64,000 bases of DNA from Pseudomonas bananamidigenes (GTDB lineage Bacteria > Pseudomonadota > Gammaproteobacteria > Pseudomonadales > Pseudomonadaceae). The notes under the pieces were generated by a model that was not told the DNA's origin, ran no database searches, and was given only the letters and a program-made list of their open reading frames with translations. A program made the position numbers and the translations under genes. The stretch spans positions 1-64,000 of the forward strand of contig NZ_LRUN01000040.1 of assembly GCF_001679645.1 (NCBI RefSeq). The letters are read 5' to 3'. This document shows, piece by piece, positions 17,670-28,582 of this stretch (positions are counted from its first letter, which is position 1; every line of letters starts with the position of its first letter).

Positions 17670-18818
17670 CTAAAGCCCCATCTGTTTGCTGATGATTTCG
17701 TTCATCACTTCCCGCGTCCCGCCGCCAATCGACAAGATGCGGTTATCCCGATACAGCCGCTCCACCCGGCTTTCGCGCATGTAGCCCAGCCCCCCGAGAA
17801 TCTGCACCGCCTCATGGGTGATGCGATCCGAGGTGTCCGTGGCGAAGTTCTTGGCCATGGAGATCTCCTTGATCACGCTCTGCCCCGCCGCCATCTTCGC
17901 CGCCTGCCGATAGGTGAACTCCCGCGAGACTTCCAGCGCGGTGGCCATTTCCGCAAGACGATGCTTGATCACCTGAAACTTGCCGATGGGTTTGCCGAAC
18001 GCTTCACGCTCCCGCGCCCATTTCAGGCTCTCTTCCAGCGCCAGCTGGGCGGTCATGTTGGCCATCAGCGCCAACGCCAGGCGTTCGCTCTGGAAGTTGC
18101 CCATGATGCAGGCAAAGCCCATGTTCTCGGCACCGATGAGATTTCCCACAGGCACCCGGCAATCGTCGAAGAACAATTCAGCCGTGTCTGACGCCCACCA
18201 GCCCATTTTCTTCAACTGCCGGCCGACGGTGAAACCGGGCGTACCCTTCTCGATCAACAGCAGGCTGATACCGCCAAATCCCGGCTCGCCGGTACGCACC
18301 GCGACGGTGCAGTAGTCGGCACGTAAGCCACTGGTGATAAAGGTTTTGCTGCCGCTGACCCGGTAGTGATCGCCATCGCGTACGGCGCGGGTCTGCAGGT
18401 TGGCGACATCGGAGCCGCCGCCCGGCTCGGTCACGGCCAGCGCGCTGATTTTCTCGCCACCGAGTACCAGAGGTACGACGCGATCACGCACTTCCGGCCG
18501 GGCCCATTTGACGATGGGCGGCAAGCCGATATCCAGCGAACCGAGCCCGGCCACCAGTCCGCCGGAGCCGCAACGCATGAGTTCTTCGCTGGCGGCGATC
18601 TTGGCGAACAGATCGCCTTCGTGGCTGCCACCCAGCGCTTCCGGGTAACCAATGCCGAGGATGCCGGCCGCACCGGCCTTGAGGTACAGCTCACGGGGAA
18701 AGCTTTCAGCTTCTTCCCACGCATCGATGTCCGGCAGGATTTCACGCTCGACGAAACGTCTGACGCTGTCGCGAACCAATTGATGACTGGGGTCGAAGTA
18801 TTCCTGGAAGGCGGGCAT
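17670..18818 (-). CDS. Acyl-CoA dehydrogenase family protein (LCAD/IVD type)
   Basis: FAD-dependent acyl-CoA dehydrogenase of 382 residues with all three domains: N-terminal helical, middle beta (ALAVTEPGGGSDVANL, the FAD/substrate motif) and C-terminal helical (REAFGKPIGKFQVIKHRLA, ILGGLGYMRE). The C-terminal position that holds the catalytic Glu in short- and medium-chain enzymes is Gly here (IGGGTREV), but Glu245 in QSERLALAL sits at the helix-G position used by isovaleryl- and long-chain enzymes, so it should be active. GGAG precedes the ATG. The substrate chain is unknown. It stands alone between recR and a REPIN. Confidence 0.9.
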   Translation of the reverse strand: MPAFQEYFDPSHQLVRDSVRRFVEREILPDIDAWEEAESFPRELYLKAGAAGILGIGYPEALGGSHEGDLFAKIAASEELMRCGSGGLVAGLGSLDIGLPPIVKWARPEVRDRVVPLVLGGEKISALAVTEPGGGSDVANLQTRAVRDGDHYRVSGSKTFITSGLRADYCTVAVRTGEPGFGGISLLLIEKGTPGFTVGRQLKKMGWWASDTAELFFDDCRVPVGNLIGAENMGFACIMGNFQSERLALALMANMTAQLALEESLKWAREREAFGKPIGKFQVIKHRLAEMATALEVSREFTYRQAAKMAAGQSVIKEISMAKNFATDTSDRITHEAVQILGGLGYMRESRVERLYRDNRILSIGGGTREVMNEIISKQMGL

Positions 18819-18889
18819 CGGCGAACTCCATGGAAGGGTTCGCCGAACTTAACCGAGCGCTTGCTTGGTTTTCAACCAGATTGTGAGGT

Positions 18890-19492
18890 TCAGAGAGAAA
18901 TCGGCTTGCGCCCGGCAAACGAGTGGGCCAGCGTGCCGCCGTCCACCAGCTCCAGCTCGCCGCCCAACGGCACGCCGTGTGCGATACGCGAGGCGATCAA
19001 ACCTTTGTTATTGAGCAACTGTGCGATGTAATGCGCCGTCGCTTCCCCTTCCACGGTCGGGTTGGTAGCGAGGATGACTTCGGTGAAGGTGCCCGCCTCT
19101 TCGATCCGTGCCATCAATTGCGGAATGCCGATGGCCTCCGGCCCGAGCCCGTCCAGCGGTGACAGATGGCCCTTGAGTACGAAGTAACGACCGCGAAACC
19201 CGGTCTGCTCGACCGCATAGACATCCATCGGCCCTTCCACCACGCACAGTAGCGTGTCGTCACGGCGCGGGTCGGCACATTGCGGACACAGATCGTCCTC
19301 GGTCAGCGTGCGGCACTGACGGCAGTGTCCGACCCCTTCCATGGCCTGTCCCAATGCCTGGGCCAGACGCGTGCCGCCACTGCGGTCACGTTCGAGCAAC
19401 TGCAACGCCATGCGCTGGGCGGTTTTCTGACCCACACCCGGCAAAACTCGCAGGGCGTCGATCAGTTGGCGAATCAAAGGGCTGAAGCTCAT
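18890..19492 (-). CDS. recR: Recombination mediator protein RecR
   Basis: A 200-residue RecFOR-pathway protein that helps load RecA on gapped DNA. It has an N-terminal helix-hairpin-helix ([20 protein letters not shown]), a Cys4 zinc finger (CRQC and CPQC) and a Toprim domain ([16 protein letters not shown]). It is the last gene of dnaX-ybaB-recR, although a strong hairpin separates it from ybaB, so it may be expressed partly from its own promoter in the 193-base gap. Confidence 0.97.
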   Translation of the reverse strand: MSFSPLIRQLIDALRVLPGVGQKTAQRMALQLLERDRSGGTRLAQALGQAMEGVGHCRQCRTLTEDDLCPQCADPRRDDTLLCVVEGPMDVYAVEQTGFRGRYFVLKGHLSPLDGLGPEAIGIPQLMARIEEAGTFTEVILATNPTVEGEATAHYIAQLLNNKGLIASRIAHGVPLGGELELVDGGTLAHSFAGRKPISL

Positions 19493-19629
19493 GGGGAAAA
19501 GTCCGACAAAACAACGAGACGCGGTTTATACCCGCGCCTCCGGACAGCGTCAATGTCCGGTCTGTGGCACCCGCCACATCACAGGATCCGGGCCCGCTGG
19601 CGCTACGGTAAGGACTTGATTGCGAAACC

Positions 19630-19661
19630 AAAAATGCCAGGCGCGATGCCTGGCATTTTTT
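19630..19661 (-). terminator. Symmetric terminator hairpin between ybaB and recR
   Basis: AAAAATGCCAGGC / GCCTGGCATTTTT forms a 13-bp stem with a 5-base loop, and gives a U-tract on either strand. On the coding (minus) strand it follows ybaB by 25 bases and could reduce read-through into recR. Confidence 0.8.
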
Positions 19662-19685
19662 ACTCGTGCGCCGTGGGTAGACGAA

Positions 19686-20024
19686 TCAGAACGGCAGTTT
19701 CATACCGGCCGGCAGGTTCATGCCGGCGGTCATGCTGCCCATTTTCGCCTGGCTGTTGGCTTCGATCTGACGCACGGCGGCGTTGACGGCGGCAGCCACC
19801 AGATCCTCGACCACTTCACGGTCGTCTTCGTCCAGGCCCGGCAGTACGCTCGGGTCGATGCTGACTTTTTTCACGTCATGACGGCCGGTCATCACCACGG
19901 TGACCAGATCGCCGCCGGCCTTGCCGGTGACTTCTGCGTTGGCCAGCTCTTCCTGCATCTTGGCCATTTTTTCCTGCATCTGCTGCGCCTGCTTCATCAG
20001 GCCGGCCATGCCACCTTTCATCAT
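19686..20024 (-). CDS. ybaB: YbaB/EbfC family nucleoid-associated protein
   Basis: Small DNA-binding protein of 112 residues. It begins [20 protein letters not shown], a Met/Gln/Lys-rich helix typical of YbaB/EbfC dimers, and ends in the conserved [17 protein letters not shown] chose the ATG at 20024 with GAGGTG eight bases upstream; a GTG at 20033 overlaps that ribosome-binding site. It lies 67 bases after dnaX, the usual arrangement in gamma-proteobacteria. Confidence 0.95.
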   Translation of the reverse strand: MMKGGMAGLMKQAQQMQEKMAKMQEELANAEVTGKAGGDLVTVVMTGRHDVKKVSIDPSVLPGLDEDDREVVEDLVAAAVNAAVRQIEANSQAKMGSMTAGMNLPAGMKLPF

Positions 20025-20091
20025 GGTAATCACCTCAAAAGTACTTGGATCAATACAGCGCCCGGCGACTTGCCCCGAGCGCCTTCAGTTA

Positions 20092-22185
20092 TTAGCCCTG
20101 ACTGGCCAGGGCGTCGACAGGTTCAATAGTATCGTGTCGCACGACCGCGCCGAACTCCTTCACCATCTGCTGGATGAACGGATCGCCGTGGATCGACTCC
20201 TCCGCCTCGCGCTGACGGTTGGCACGGCGCCGGGAAGCGGCCTGGGCCGGGGTTTCCTGCTCGGGCTTGATCAGCTCCATGCTCAGGTTCAGCGTGCGGC
20301 CGTGATACTGGTTCAAGGCATCGTTCAGACGACGTTGCTGAGTGGCGTTGAACAAGGCGCTGTGGGCCGGGTCCAGGTGCATCAGCCAGTTGTCACCATC
20401 GACCGCGATCAGCGTGCAGTTGGCGGCGATGCTGCCGGTCATGCCGGAAATCGGCAGTTTCGGGAACAGTTCCAGCCATTGCAGGGCCAGACCGGTGGCC
20501 GGCGCAGCGGCGGGTTCCGGCTCGGGCTCCGGCGCCGGATCGACGGCGTGTTCGCTGGCCAGATCATCGAGGTAGCTGTAGGCGGAATCGAGGTCCGGCT
20601 CGATGTAATCCTCATCGAGCGGCGGTTCGTCATCCATGTCCATGCCTGGCGTGGCGGCATCGACATCGGCCACCGACGGCTCGGGAATCGGCGCTGCGAC
20701 CCACTCCGGGGCGTCAGGCACGACACTGTCCGGGGTCGGCAGCGGCATCGGCGGTAGATCCGGTTGCTCGGCGGTGGTCTCCAGAACAGGCTCGACGGCT
20801 GGCTGCTGCACGGTCGCCGGCACTACCGGGTCGTTCCACGGCAGGTCGACGACTGCTTCTTCGACCGCCACCGGTTCGGGCTCTGGTTCCGGCTCCGGTT
20901 CATGAACGGCTTCAGGCACGATCACCGGGACAACCGGCGCAGGCTCGGGAGCAGGTGCTGGCGCAACCACAGGAGCCGGCGCAACAGCCGCAGCCACTAC
21001 CGGCGCAGGCTTCGGCGCGGCAGCCACTGCATTTGCGGAATCAACTGTGGCCTGGCTGATCCCCACTGGCTTTAGCGATTGCCTCGGGGCATCCGCCGTG
21101 TCCGCCGGCCGGAAGGCCAGCATCCGCAGCAGCACCATTTCGAAACCGCCTCGCGGATCCGGCGCCAGCGGCAGGTCGCGGCGGCCGATCAGGCCCATCT
21201 GGTAGTAGAACTGCACGTCTTCGGCCGGCAACGCCTGCGCCAGTGCGAGCACCCGGTCTCGGTCGCCGTGGCCGTTGTCGACACCTTCCGGCAGCGCCTG
21301 GGCGATGGCGACGCGGTGCAGCACATTGAGCATTTCCGAGAGTACGCCGTTCCAGTCCGGACCCTGTTCGGCCAGGTGACGCACGGCTTCGAGCAACGCC
21401 TTGGCGTCGCCTTCGATCAGCGCGTGCAACACGTCATAGACCTGGCCGTGATCCAGCGTCCCGAGCATCGCACGCACATCGGCAGCCAACACCTTGCCTT
21501 CCCCGAAGGCAATGGCCTGGTCGGTGAGGCTCATGGCGTCTCGCATCGAGCCGTCCGCCGCGCGACCAAGCAGCCACAGGGCGTCGTCTTCGAACGGCAC
21601 GTTTTCGGCACCGAGGACGTGGGTCAGGTGCTCGACCACACGCTCGGGCGTCATGTTCTTCAGGGAGAACTGCAGGCATCGCGACAAAATCGTTGCCGGA
21701 AGTTTCTGCGGATCGGTGGTCGCCAGGATGAACTTGACGTAGGGCGGCGGCTCTTCAAGGGTTTTCAGCAGCGCATTGAAGGAATGGCTGGAAAGCATGT
21801 GCACTTCGTCGATCAGGTAGACCTTGAAGCGCCCGCGGCTCGGGGCGTACTGCACGTTGTCGAGCAGCTCGCGGGTGTCCTCGACCTTGGTCCGGCTCGC
21901 GGCGTCGATCTCGATCAGGTCGACGAAACGGCCTTCATCGATCTCGCGGCACACCGAACACTCGCCGCACGGGCTGGAAGTGATACCTGTCTCACAGTTC
22001 AGGCATTTGGCGATGATCCGCGCAATCGTCGTCTTGCCGACGCCCCGCGTACCGGTGAACAGGTAGGCGTGGTGCAGGCGCTGGCTGTCCAAGGCATTGA
22101 TCAGAGCCTTGAGCACATGGGTCTGGCCGACCATTTCGCGGAACGAGCGCGGACGCCATTTACGTGCAAGAACCTGATAACTCAT
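20092..22185 (-). CDS. dnaX: DNA polymerase III subunits tau/gamma
   Basis: Clamp-loader subunit of 697 residues. It has an AAA+ domain with Walker A GTRGVGKTTIARIIAK, a zinc-binding segment (CLNC, CGECSVC), Walker B LIDEVHML and sensor ILSRCLQF; then domain III to about residue 360; then a long Ala/Pro/Glu linker (PEPEPEPEP, VVAPAPAPEP) and a C-terminal tau domain that binds the polymerase and helicase. I chose the ATG at 22185 (MSYQVLARKWRP). I see no A-run slippery site like that of E. coli, so a shorter gamma form by frameshifting is not evident. Confidence 0.97.
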   Translation of the reverse strand: MSYQVLARKWRPRSFREMVGQTHVLKALINALDSQRLHHAYLFTGTRGVGKTTIARIIAKCLNCETGITSSPCGECSVCREIDEGRFVDLIEIDAASRTKVEDTRELLDNVQYAPSRGRFKVYLIDEVHMLSSHSFNALLKTLEEPPPYVKFILATTDPQKLPATILSRCLQFSLKNMTPERVVEHLTHVLGAENVPFEDDALWLLGRAADGSMRDAMSLTDQAIAFGEGKVLAADVRAMLGTLDHGQVYDVLHALIEGDAKALLEAVRHLAEQGPDWNGVLSEMLNVLHRVAIAQALPEGVDNGHGDRDRVLALAQALPAEDVQFYYQMGLIGRRDLPLAPDPRGGFEMVLLRMLAFRPADTADAPRQSLKPVGISQATVDSANAVAAAPKPAPVVAAAVAPAPVVAPAPAPEPAPVVPVIVPEAVHEPEPEPEPEPVAVEEAVVDLPWNDPVVPATVQQPAVEPVLETTAEQPDLPPMPLPTPDSVVPDAPEWVAAPIPEPSVADVDAATPGMDMDDEPPLDEDYIEPDLDSAYSYLDDLASEHAVDPAPEPEPEPAAAPATGLALQWLELFPKLPISGMTGSIAANCTLIAVDGDNWLMHLDPAHSALFNATQQRRLNDALNQYHGRTLNLSMELIKPEQETPAQAASRRRANRQREAEESIHGDPFIQQMVKEFGAVVRHDTIEPVDALASQG

Positions 22186-22396
22186 CGAAAACCGTCGCGG
22201 CAAAGGAAGCAGAAGCGGCTAATGCTAGCGGAGCAAGGGCAAAATTGCATCCGGTGCGCTGTTCTATTCTGGCCAAGCTGCATGGGCGAAGGCTTTTATC
22301 GGTTCGGCACCGTGCGCGACTACAGCTACCTCGCCCGACCAATTATGGCGTGAGGGTTCGGGAAACGCCCCTTGACCGGCGAACGGCCACGAATGA

Positions 22397-24352
22397 TCAG
22401 TGCCCCGCCGTATCGCGAAACTTCTGATATTCGTGATATTCGACCCAGGCGACCACATCGTACGGCACGTAAAGCTTCAGCCGGGCGCGGGAGATGGCGA
22501 TATAGACGGCGCAGATCCGCTGATCGAATTCGTAGGCATCCTTGAATTTCTCGTTGGTCAGCAGTCCCGGGGTCAACAGCACCTTGTCGAACTCCATGCC
22601 CCCCGCCTCTTCCGCGAGCATCAGCATGCAACCGTTGCCGGTGTTGTCGATCATTCGGTTCAAGCGTGTCAGGTCGGCAATCATGAAGCCGTTTTCCAGC
22701 CGCGCCTTGACCTGCAGAAACGACTCGTCGAACCGGTTGGCGTCGCACACGGCTTGCCAGTCGGGCAAGTCGCTGAAGTACGGATGCACGCCGTTTTCGC
22801 TGAATTCGGAGCGATAGAAGTCCGGCCTGAACAGCTCGATAGCCGTGGCCATGAAATGCTTCAGATCATCCTGGGAGGGCTTGTCCGGGAATCTGAACGT
22901 GCAGTTGGAATCGTGCAGGTGGATGGCCCAGATCATGGTGTCCCACGGCGATGCCGTCAGCACCACGCAGCCCTCAGGCGGTACAAAGCCCTCCGGATAT
23001 TCCTTGATGACGACGTCGGCATCACTGCCACCTTCGAAAGGAATCTTGCCCTTCTGCGAATGCCGGGCGATCAATGGGTTGACCAGCCGTTCGACGTTGC
23101 GACCCGAGCGCACGGAATAGCTGATATCGCTCCGGCGAATCTCACGCTGCCGTTTGACCGGCACGCCGCTGGCCTGCTGATATTCGTCGCCGAGGGTGAT
23201 CAGCACCTGGCGGCCGCGTTCGATGATCTGCAGCAGCGACCCGGGGATATCCTGACTCTCGTCGATCAGCACGTGCGTGTACCGCGCCGGCAACGCGCAG
23301 CCGGCAATGCAGGCCCGCTTGATCATCAATAGAGCTTCGAACCCGGTCTGGCTGCCCCACGCCGGATTGAGCTCAAGGTAGCCCCACACACGGCTCGAAT
23401 ACTCCAGCAACACCTGAGCGTCCACGCTGGAGAGCGACTGGTTGAAATGCGGCAGATGCTTCGCCGAAAACGTGTGATCGCGAAAGCGGCAATAACGCTC
23501 GATCACCTTGAGGCAGAGTTCAAGAGTCACCTGCCCGTCGTGGTGGCGAAAACCATAGATGTTCAGTTCCTGCGCCAGTGCCTGACGGCTCGGCATTCGA
23601 GTTTCCTCCGCCTGCGGCCTGCGACCGGGAAGCAACGACCGAGCGAACGCCAGGAACGTCTGGCCGGCCTTTTTCTCGCCTGCTCCGCCCATGCGCTGAC
23701 GAAGGACTTCAAGTTTCGCCGGGGTGCGTGCCAGCAACAGGGTCTTTTCCGGCCGAAGATGCTCAAGCAGGGCCACCAGCAAATGGCTCTTGCCGACACC
23801 GGCATAACCTTGAACGTGCAGGTCTTCGTCCAGGTTGGCGCGGAAGGTCCTGACCAGTTTGTCCTGCGCCGGACTCAGCCAGCGCTCGCTGTGCCTGGGT
23901 GTCACTAACGGCTGACTGAACGGATCATGGCTGCGATGGTGGCGGATCTTGTATTCAAAATCCCATTGACCATCAGGCAACAAGTAATCGCGTGCAGACA
24001 CGTCCTGGGCAAGTAGCAAACGCAGATTCAATGATCTGAGGACCTTCAGGCCGAAATACAGTTTGCGCGGATCGAACAATCGCTGCGCTTCCGGCAGCAG
24101 GCCGGCAGTCGTTGACTCACGAGCCTCGACGGCCCACGCCAGGAGCCTGGCCAGAACCTTCTCAGCCGCAATGGCACCGAAATCCTGCTCTTTCGTTTGC
24201 ACCAGATTCTGGATGACCAGCACGGCCGCCAGTTCTGGATCGGTCAGGGCTTCGAGGGCTTTGTCGCCACTCGCCTGCAACAGGTTCGCGCAGGTTTCAT
24301 CCGTAACGGGCAAGAACACGGGGCTGGATAAATCGGAATGTTCCGGGAGCAT
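22397..24352 (-). CDS. UvrD/Rep-like SF1 helicase-type ATPase, function unknown
   Basis: A 651-residue protein with a full set of superfamily 1 helicase motifs: LSPAQDKLVRTF (Q-motif-like, about 159-170), Walker A GYAGVGKSHLL (182-192), Walker B VLIDESQD (361-368), motif III ITLGDEYQQ (385-393), SYSVRSGRNVERLV (411-423, motif IV-like), EAGGMEFDKVLL (582-593, like the GLEFD motif of UvrD) and YIAISRARLKLYV (617-629, motif VI). The first 155 residues are not recognised and no nuclease motif is seen. It sits between dnaX and ffs with no partner gene, so its role in repair, replication or defence is open. Confidence 0.75.
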   Translation of the reverse strand: MLPEHSDLSSPVFLPVTDETCANLLQASGDKALEALTDPELAAVLVIQNLVQTKEQDFGAIAAEKVLARLLAWAVEARESTTAGLLPEAQRLFDPRKLYFGLKVLRSLNLRLLLAQDVSARDYLLPDGQWDFEYKIRHHRSHDPFSQPLVTPRHSERWLSPAQDKLVRTFRANLDEDLHVQGYAGVGKSHLLVALLEHLRPEKTLLLARTPAKLEVLRQRMGGAGEKKAGQTFLAFARSLLPGRRPQAEETRMPSRQALAQELNIYGFRHHDGQVTLELCLKVIERYCRFRDHTFSAKHLPHFNQSLSSVDAQVLLEYSSRVWGYLELNPAWGSQTGFEALLMIKRACIAGCALPARYTHVLIDESQDIPGSLLQIIERGRQVLITLGDEYQQASGVPVKRQREIRRSDISYSVRSGRNVERLVNPLIARHSQKGKIPFEGGSDADVVIKEYPEGFVPPEGCVVLTASPWDTMIWAIHLHDSNCTFRFPDKPSQDDLKHFMATAIELFRPDFYRSEFSENGVHPYFSDLPDWQAVCDANRFDESFLQVKARLENGFMIADLTRLNRMIDNTGNGCMLMLAEEAGGMEFDKVLLTPGLLTNEKFKDAYEFDQRICAVYIAISRARLKLYVPYDVVAWVEYHEYQKFRDTAGH

Positions 24353-24470
24353 AAAACCTCACGACCTGGGCGCAGACCCGTCAAGGTCCATCCGGGCCAG
24401 ACTCTGCATTCATTTCGGTTAAGGCGAGTATGCGGGATTACCGGGGACATGATGACCCCGTGTCGCCCCC

Positions 24471-24495
24471 TTCGCGAGCAGGCTTGCTCCCACAG
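24471..24495. repeat. Single REP element
   Basis: TTCGCGAGCAGGCTTGCTCC followed by CACAG matches one arm of the REPINs at 17580, 37988 and 40336, but no inverted second arm is found nearby. Confidence 0.75.
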
Positions 24496-24528
24496 GGCGT
24501 GTTGCATTGAACGCCAAATCGCAGACAT

Positions 24529-24559
24529 AAAAAAACCGCAGTGGGCAAAACCCATGCAG
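24529..24559 (-). terminator. Terminator of ffs
   Basis: On the minus strand a stem of about nine pairs with one bulge (CTGCATGGG with CCCACTGCGG, TTTTG loop) is followed by seven U. It lies 30 bases past the mature 3' end of the SRP RNA. Confidence 0.7.
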
Positions 24560-24589
24560 TTCGCTGTTGATTCGTTCGATGTTCGTCAA

Positions 24590-24702
24590 GGTGGCAACCC
24601 TACCAGCCACACCCCGGCACACAATGTCACCGCTGCGGCTGCTCCCTTCCAGGCCTGACCGGGTTCACGGCTGATCGTTGCGGGGGGACCGATAGGGTCA
24701 CC
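24590..24702 (-). ncRNA. ffs: 4.5S RNA of the signal recognition particle
   Basis: SRP RNA of about 113 bases, which with Ffh targets membrane proteins during translation. Its ends pair (GGTGACCCTA with TAGGGTTGCCACC) and the apical core GGTCAGGCCTGGAAGGGAGC is the conserved Ffh-binding domain (E. coli has GGTCAGGTCCGGAAGGAAGC). End points are set from the terminal helix and may be off by a few bases. A sigma70-like promoter lies upstream at 24735-24762, implying a 5' leader of about 30 bases removed by processing, as for E. coli ffs. Confidence 0.93.
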
Positions 24703-24734
24703 ATAACGACACTCACCTGTCGGCGAGCCGCGCC

Positions 24735-24762
24735 ATTGTACCTATCTGCGACGAAGTTACAA
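24735..24762 (-). promoter_or_regulatory. Sigma70-type promoter of ffs
   Basis: On the minus strand TTGTAA (24757-24762) and TACAAT (24735-24740) are 16 bases apart. A GC-rich discriminator (GGCGCGG) follows, as is common for stable-RNA promoters under stringent control. Confidence 0.7.
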
Positions 24763-24805
24763 CCGCTGGTTGCAGATTAAAAATATGAGGGGGCTCAAGT
24801 ACTTG

Positions 24806-25972
24806 CTATTGCGCCTGCAGCACCTCGTCGGCGCGGCCGCCCGCCTGCTGGATCACCAGATGAATGAAGTGCAGCCTGGCGATCGCCGCCGGCGGCAGGA
24901 CGAAGGGATAGAAATCCGGCTGGCCCATGCTGCGCGACAGCTCGTTGAGCATGCCGGCCAGTTCGATCCATGCGTTGACGAACGACAGGAATGCCGCTGC
25001 GCCGGGATGTTCGGGGTCATACAGCGTGCTCGACGGAAACGGCTGGTAATCGAGGTCCATCTCCCGGGTATTCATGCCGAAACCCAGGGCGGTGTCCACC
25101 GCATCCATCATGTGCAAGTAATGCGCCCAGGTTTCCGCCCAGTCTTCCCACGGGTGCATGCTGGCGTAGGCACTGACGAAGTGCTGCGACCAGTCCGCCG
25201 GCGCGCCCTGTTGATAATGCCGCTCCAGCGCTTCGGCATAACTGGCGCGCTCGTCGCCGAACAGGTTGCGGAACGCACCCAGCCACGGGCCGTTGGCGAT
25301 CAACCGATCCCAATAGTAATGCCCGACCTCATGGCGAAAATGCCCGAGCAATGTGCGATAGGGTTCGCGCATCTGCGCCCGCACCTGCTCGCGATGGGCG
25401 TCGTCGGCTTCTGCGATGTCGAGGGTGATCAATCCATTGGAGTGGCCGGTCATCGGCGCGTTGCCCTGCAGATCGACGCCGATGAAGTCGAACGCCAGAC
25501 CGGTGTCTTCGTCGACGGTTTTCGGGATGACCGGCAAGCCAAGGTTGATCAGTTGCGCCACCAGTCGCCGCTTGGCGATTTCCACCTTGCGCCAGCGTTC
25601 GGGGTTCTCAGGGACGGACAGGTCGGGAATGAAGCGATTCAAATTGCAGGCAACACACAGCGTGTCGTGATCGTTGGCGGGCAGCAGCCAGTTGCAGGAC
25701 GCCGGGGTATCGAGGTTGGCGCAGCGCCGGAAAAGCCCGGCCCCGGGATCGACGTCCAGCGTCCAGGTGCCCTCGGACGGTCCCGGTTGCAGCGATGTCA
25801 GCCGACTGTGTTCCGGTTGATACCCCAACGCTGCGTTGCAGGCCAGGCACTGGCTGTTGCGAAAGAACAGCGACTGACCGCAACGGCACGGCCAGACCTT
25901 GCTGTTGCGCGAGGATTCAGCCATGAACGGCGCGACGAGGCGTGAACTCAACTGCTCGAAATAGCGGTACAT
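24806..25972 (-). CDS. Zinc-ribbon putative zincin-type metallopeptidase
   Basis: A 388-residue protein of the COG4307 type. The N-terminal part has zinc-ribbon cysteines (Cys29, Cys31, Cys42, Cys45) and further pairs (Cys84, Cys93, Cys106, Cys109). The centre has a zincin motif HEVGH (214-218), followed by a conserved EDWAETWAHYLH that may give the third ligand. GGGAGAG precedes the ATG at 25972. No signal peptide is seen, so it is probably cytosolic. The peptidase activity and substrate are predictions only. It stands between ffs and a REPIN next to ligA. Confidence 0.8.
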   Translation of the reverse strand: MYRYFEQLSSRLVAPFMAESSRNSKVWPCRCGQSLFFRNSQCLACNAALGYQPEHSRLTSLQPGPSEGTWTLDVDPGAGLFRRCANLDTPASCNWLLPANDHDTLCVACNLNRFIPDLSVPENPERWRKVEIAKRRLVAQLINLGLPVIPKTVDEDTGLAFDFIGVDLQGNAPMTGHSNGLITLDIAEADDAHREQVRAQMREPYRTLLGHFRHEVGHYYWDRLIANGPWLGAFRNLFGDERASYAEALERHYQQGAPADWSQHFVSAYASMHPWEDWAETWAHYLHMMDAVDTALGFGMNTREMDLDYQPFPSSTLYDPEHPGAAAFLSFVNAWIELAGMLNELSRSMGQPDFYPFVLPPAAIARLHFIHLVIQQAGGRADEVLQAQ

Positions 25973-26062
25973 GGCGATCTCTCCCTGGGGCCTGCCAAGA
26001 CTAGATCATTCACGAGACAACATCGTTCCATGCGGCAATACCCGCTCCGGATAATGCCGCGT

Positions 26063-26135
26063 TGTGGCGAGGGAGCTTGCTCCCGCTGAGCTGCGAAGCA
26101 GCTTCAAATCGACGGGAGCAAGCTCCCTCGCCACA
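26063..26135. repeat. REPIN (TGTGGCGAGGGAGCTTGCTCC type)
   Basis: Inverted arms TGTGGCGAGGGAGCTTGCTCC at 26063 and GGAGCAAGCTCCCTCGCCACA ending at 26135 flank a short spacer. It ends 4 bases before the ligA stop codon and is of the same class as 11034-11164. Confidence 0.87.
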
Positions 26136-26138
26136 GGA

Positions 26139-28537
<2,399 letters not shown>

Positions 28538-28582
28538 AATCTGTTTGCCGATTGCCTCTTTGTCGCGAGGCAACCTTTTCAA

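Larger units (their letters stand above)
24353..24589. other. Gap holding a lone REP and the ffs terminator
   Basis: No gene is supported. A solitary REP (TTCGCGAGCAGGCTTGCTCC, 24471-24495) lies here without an inverted partner, and the terminator of ffs is at 24529-24559. Confidence 0.6.
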
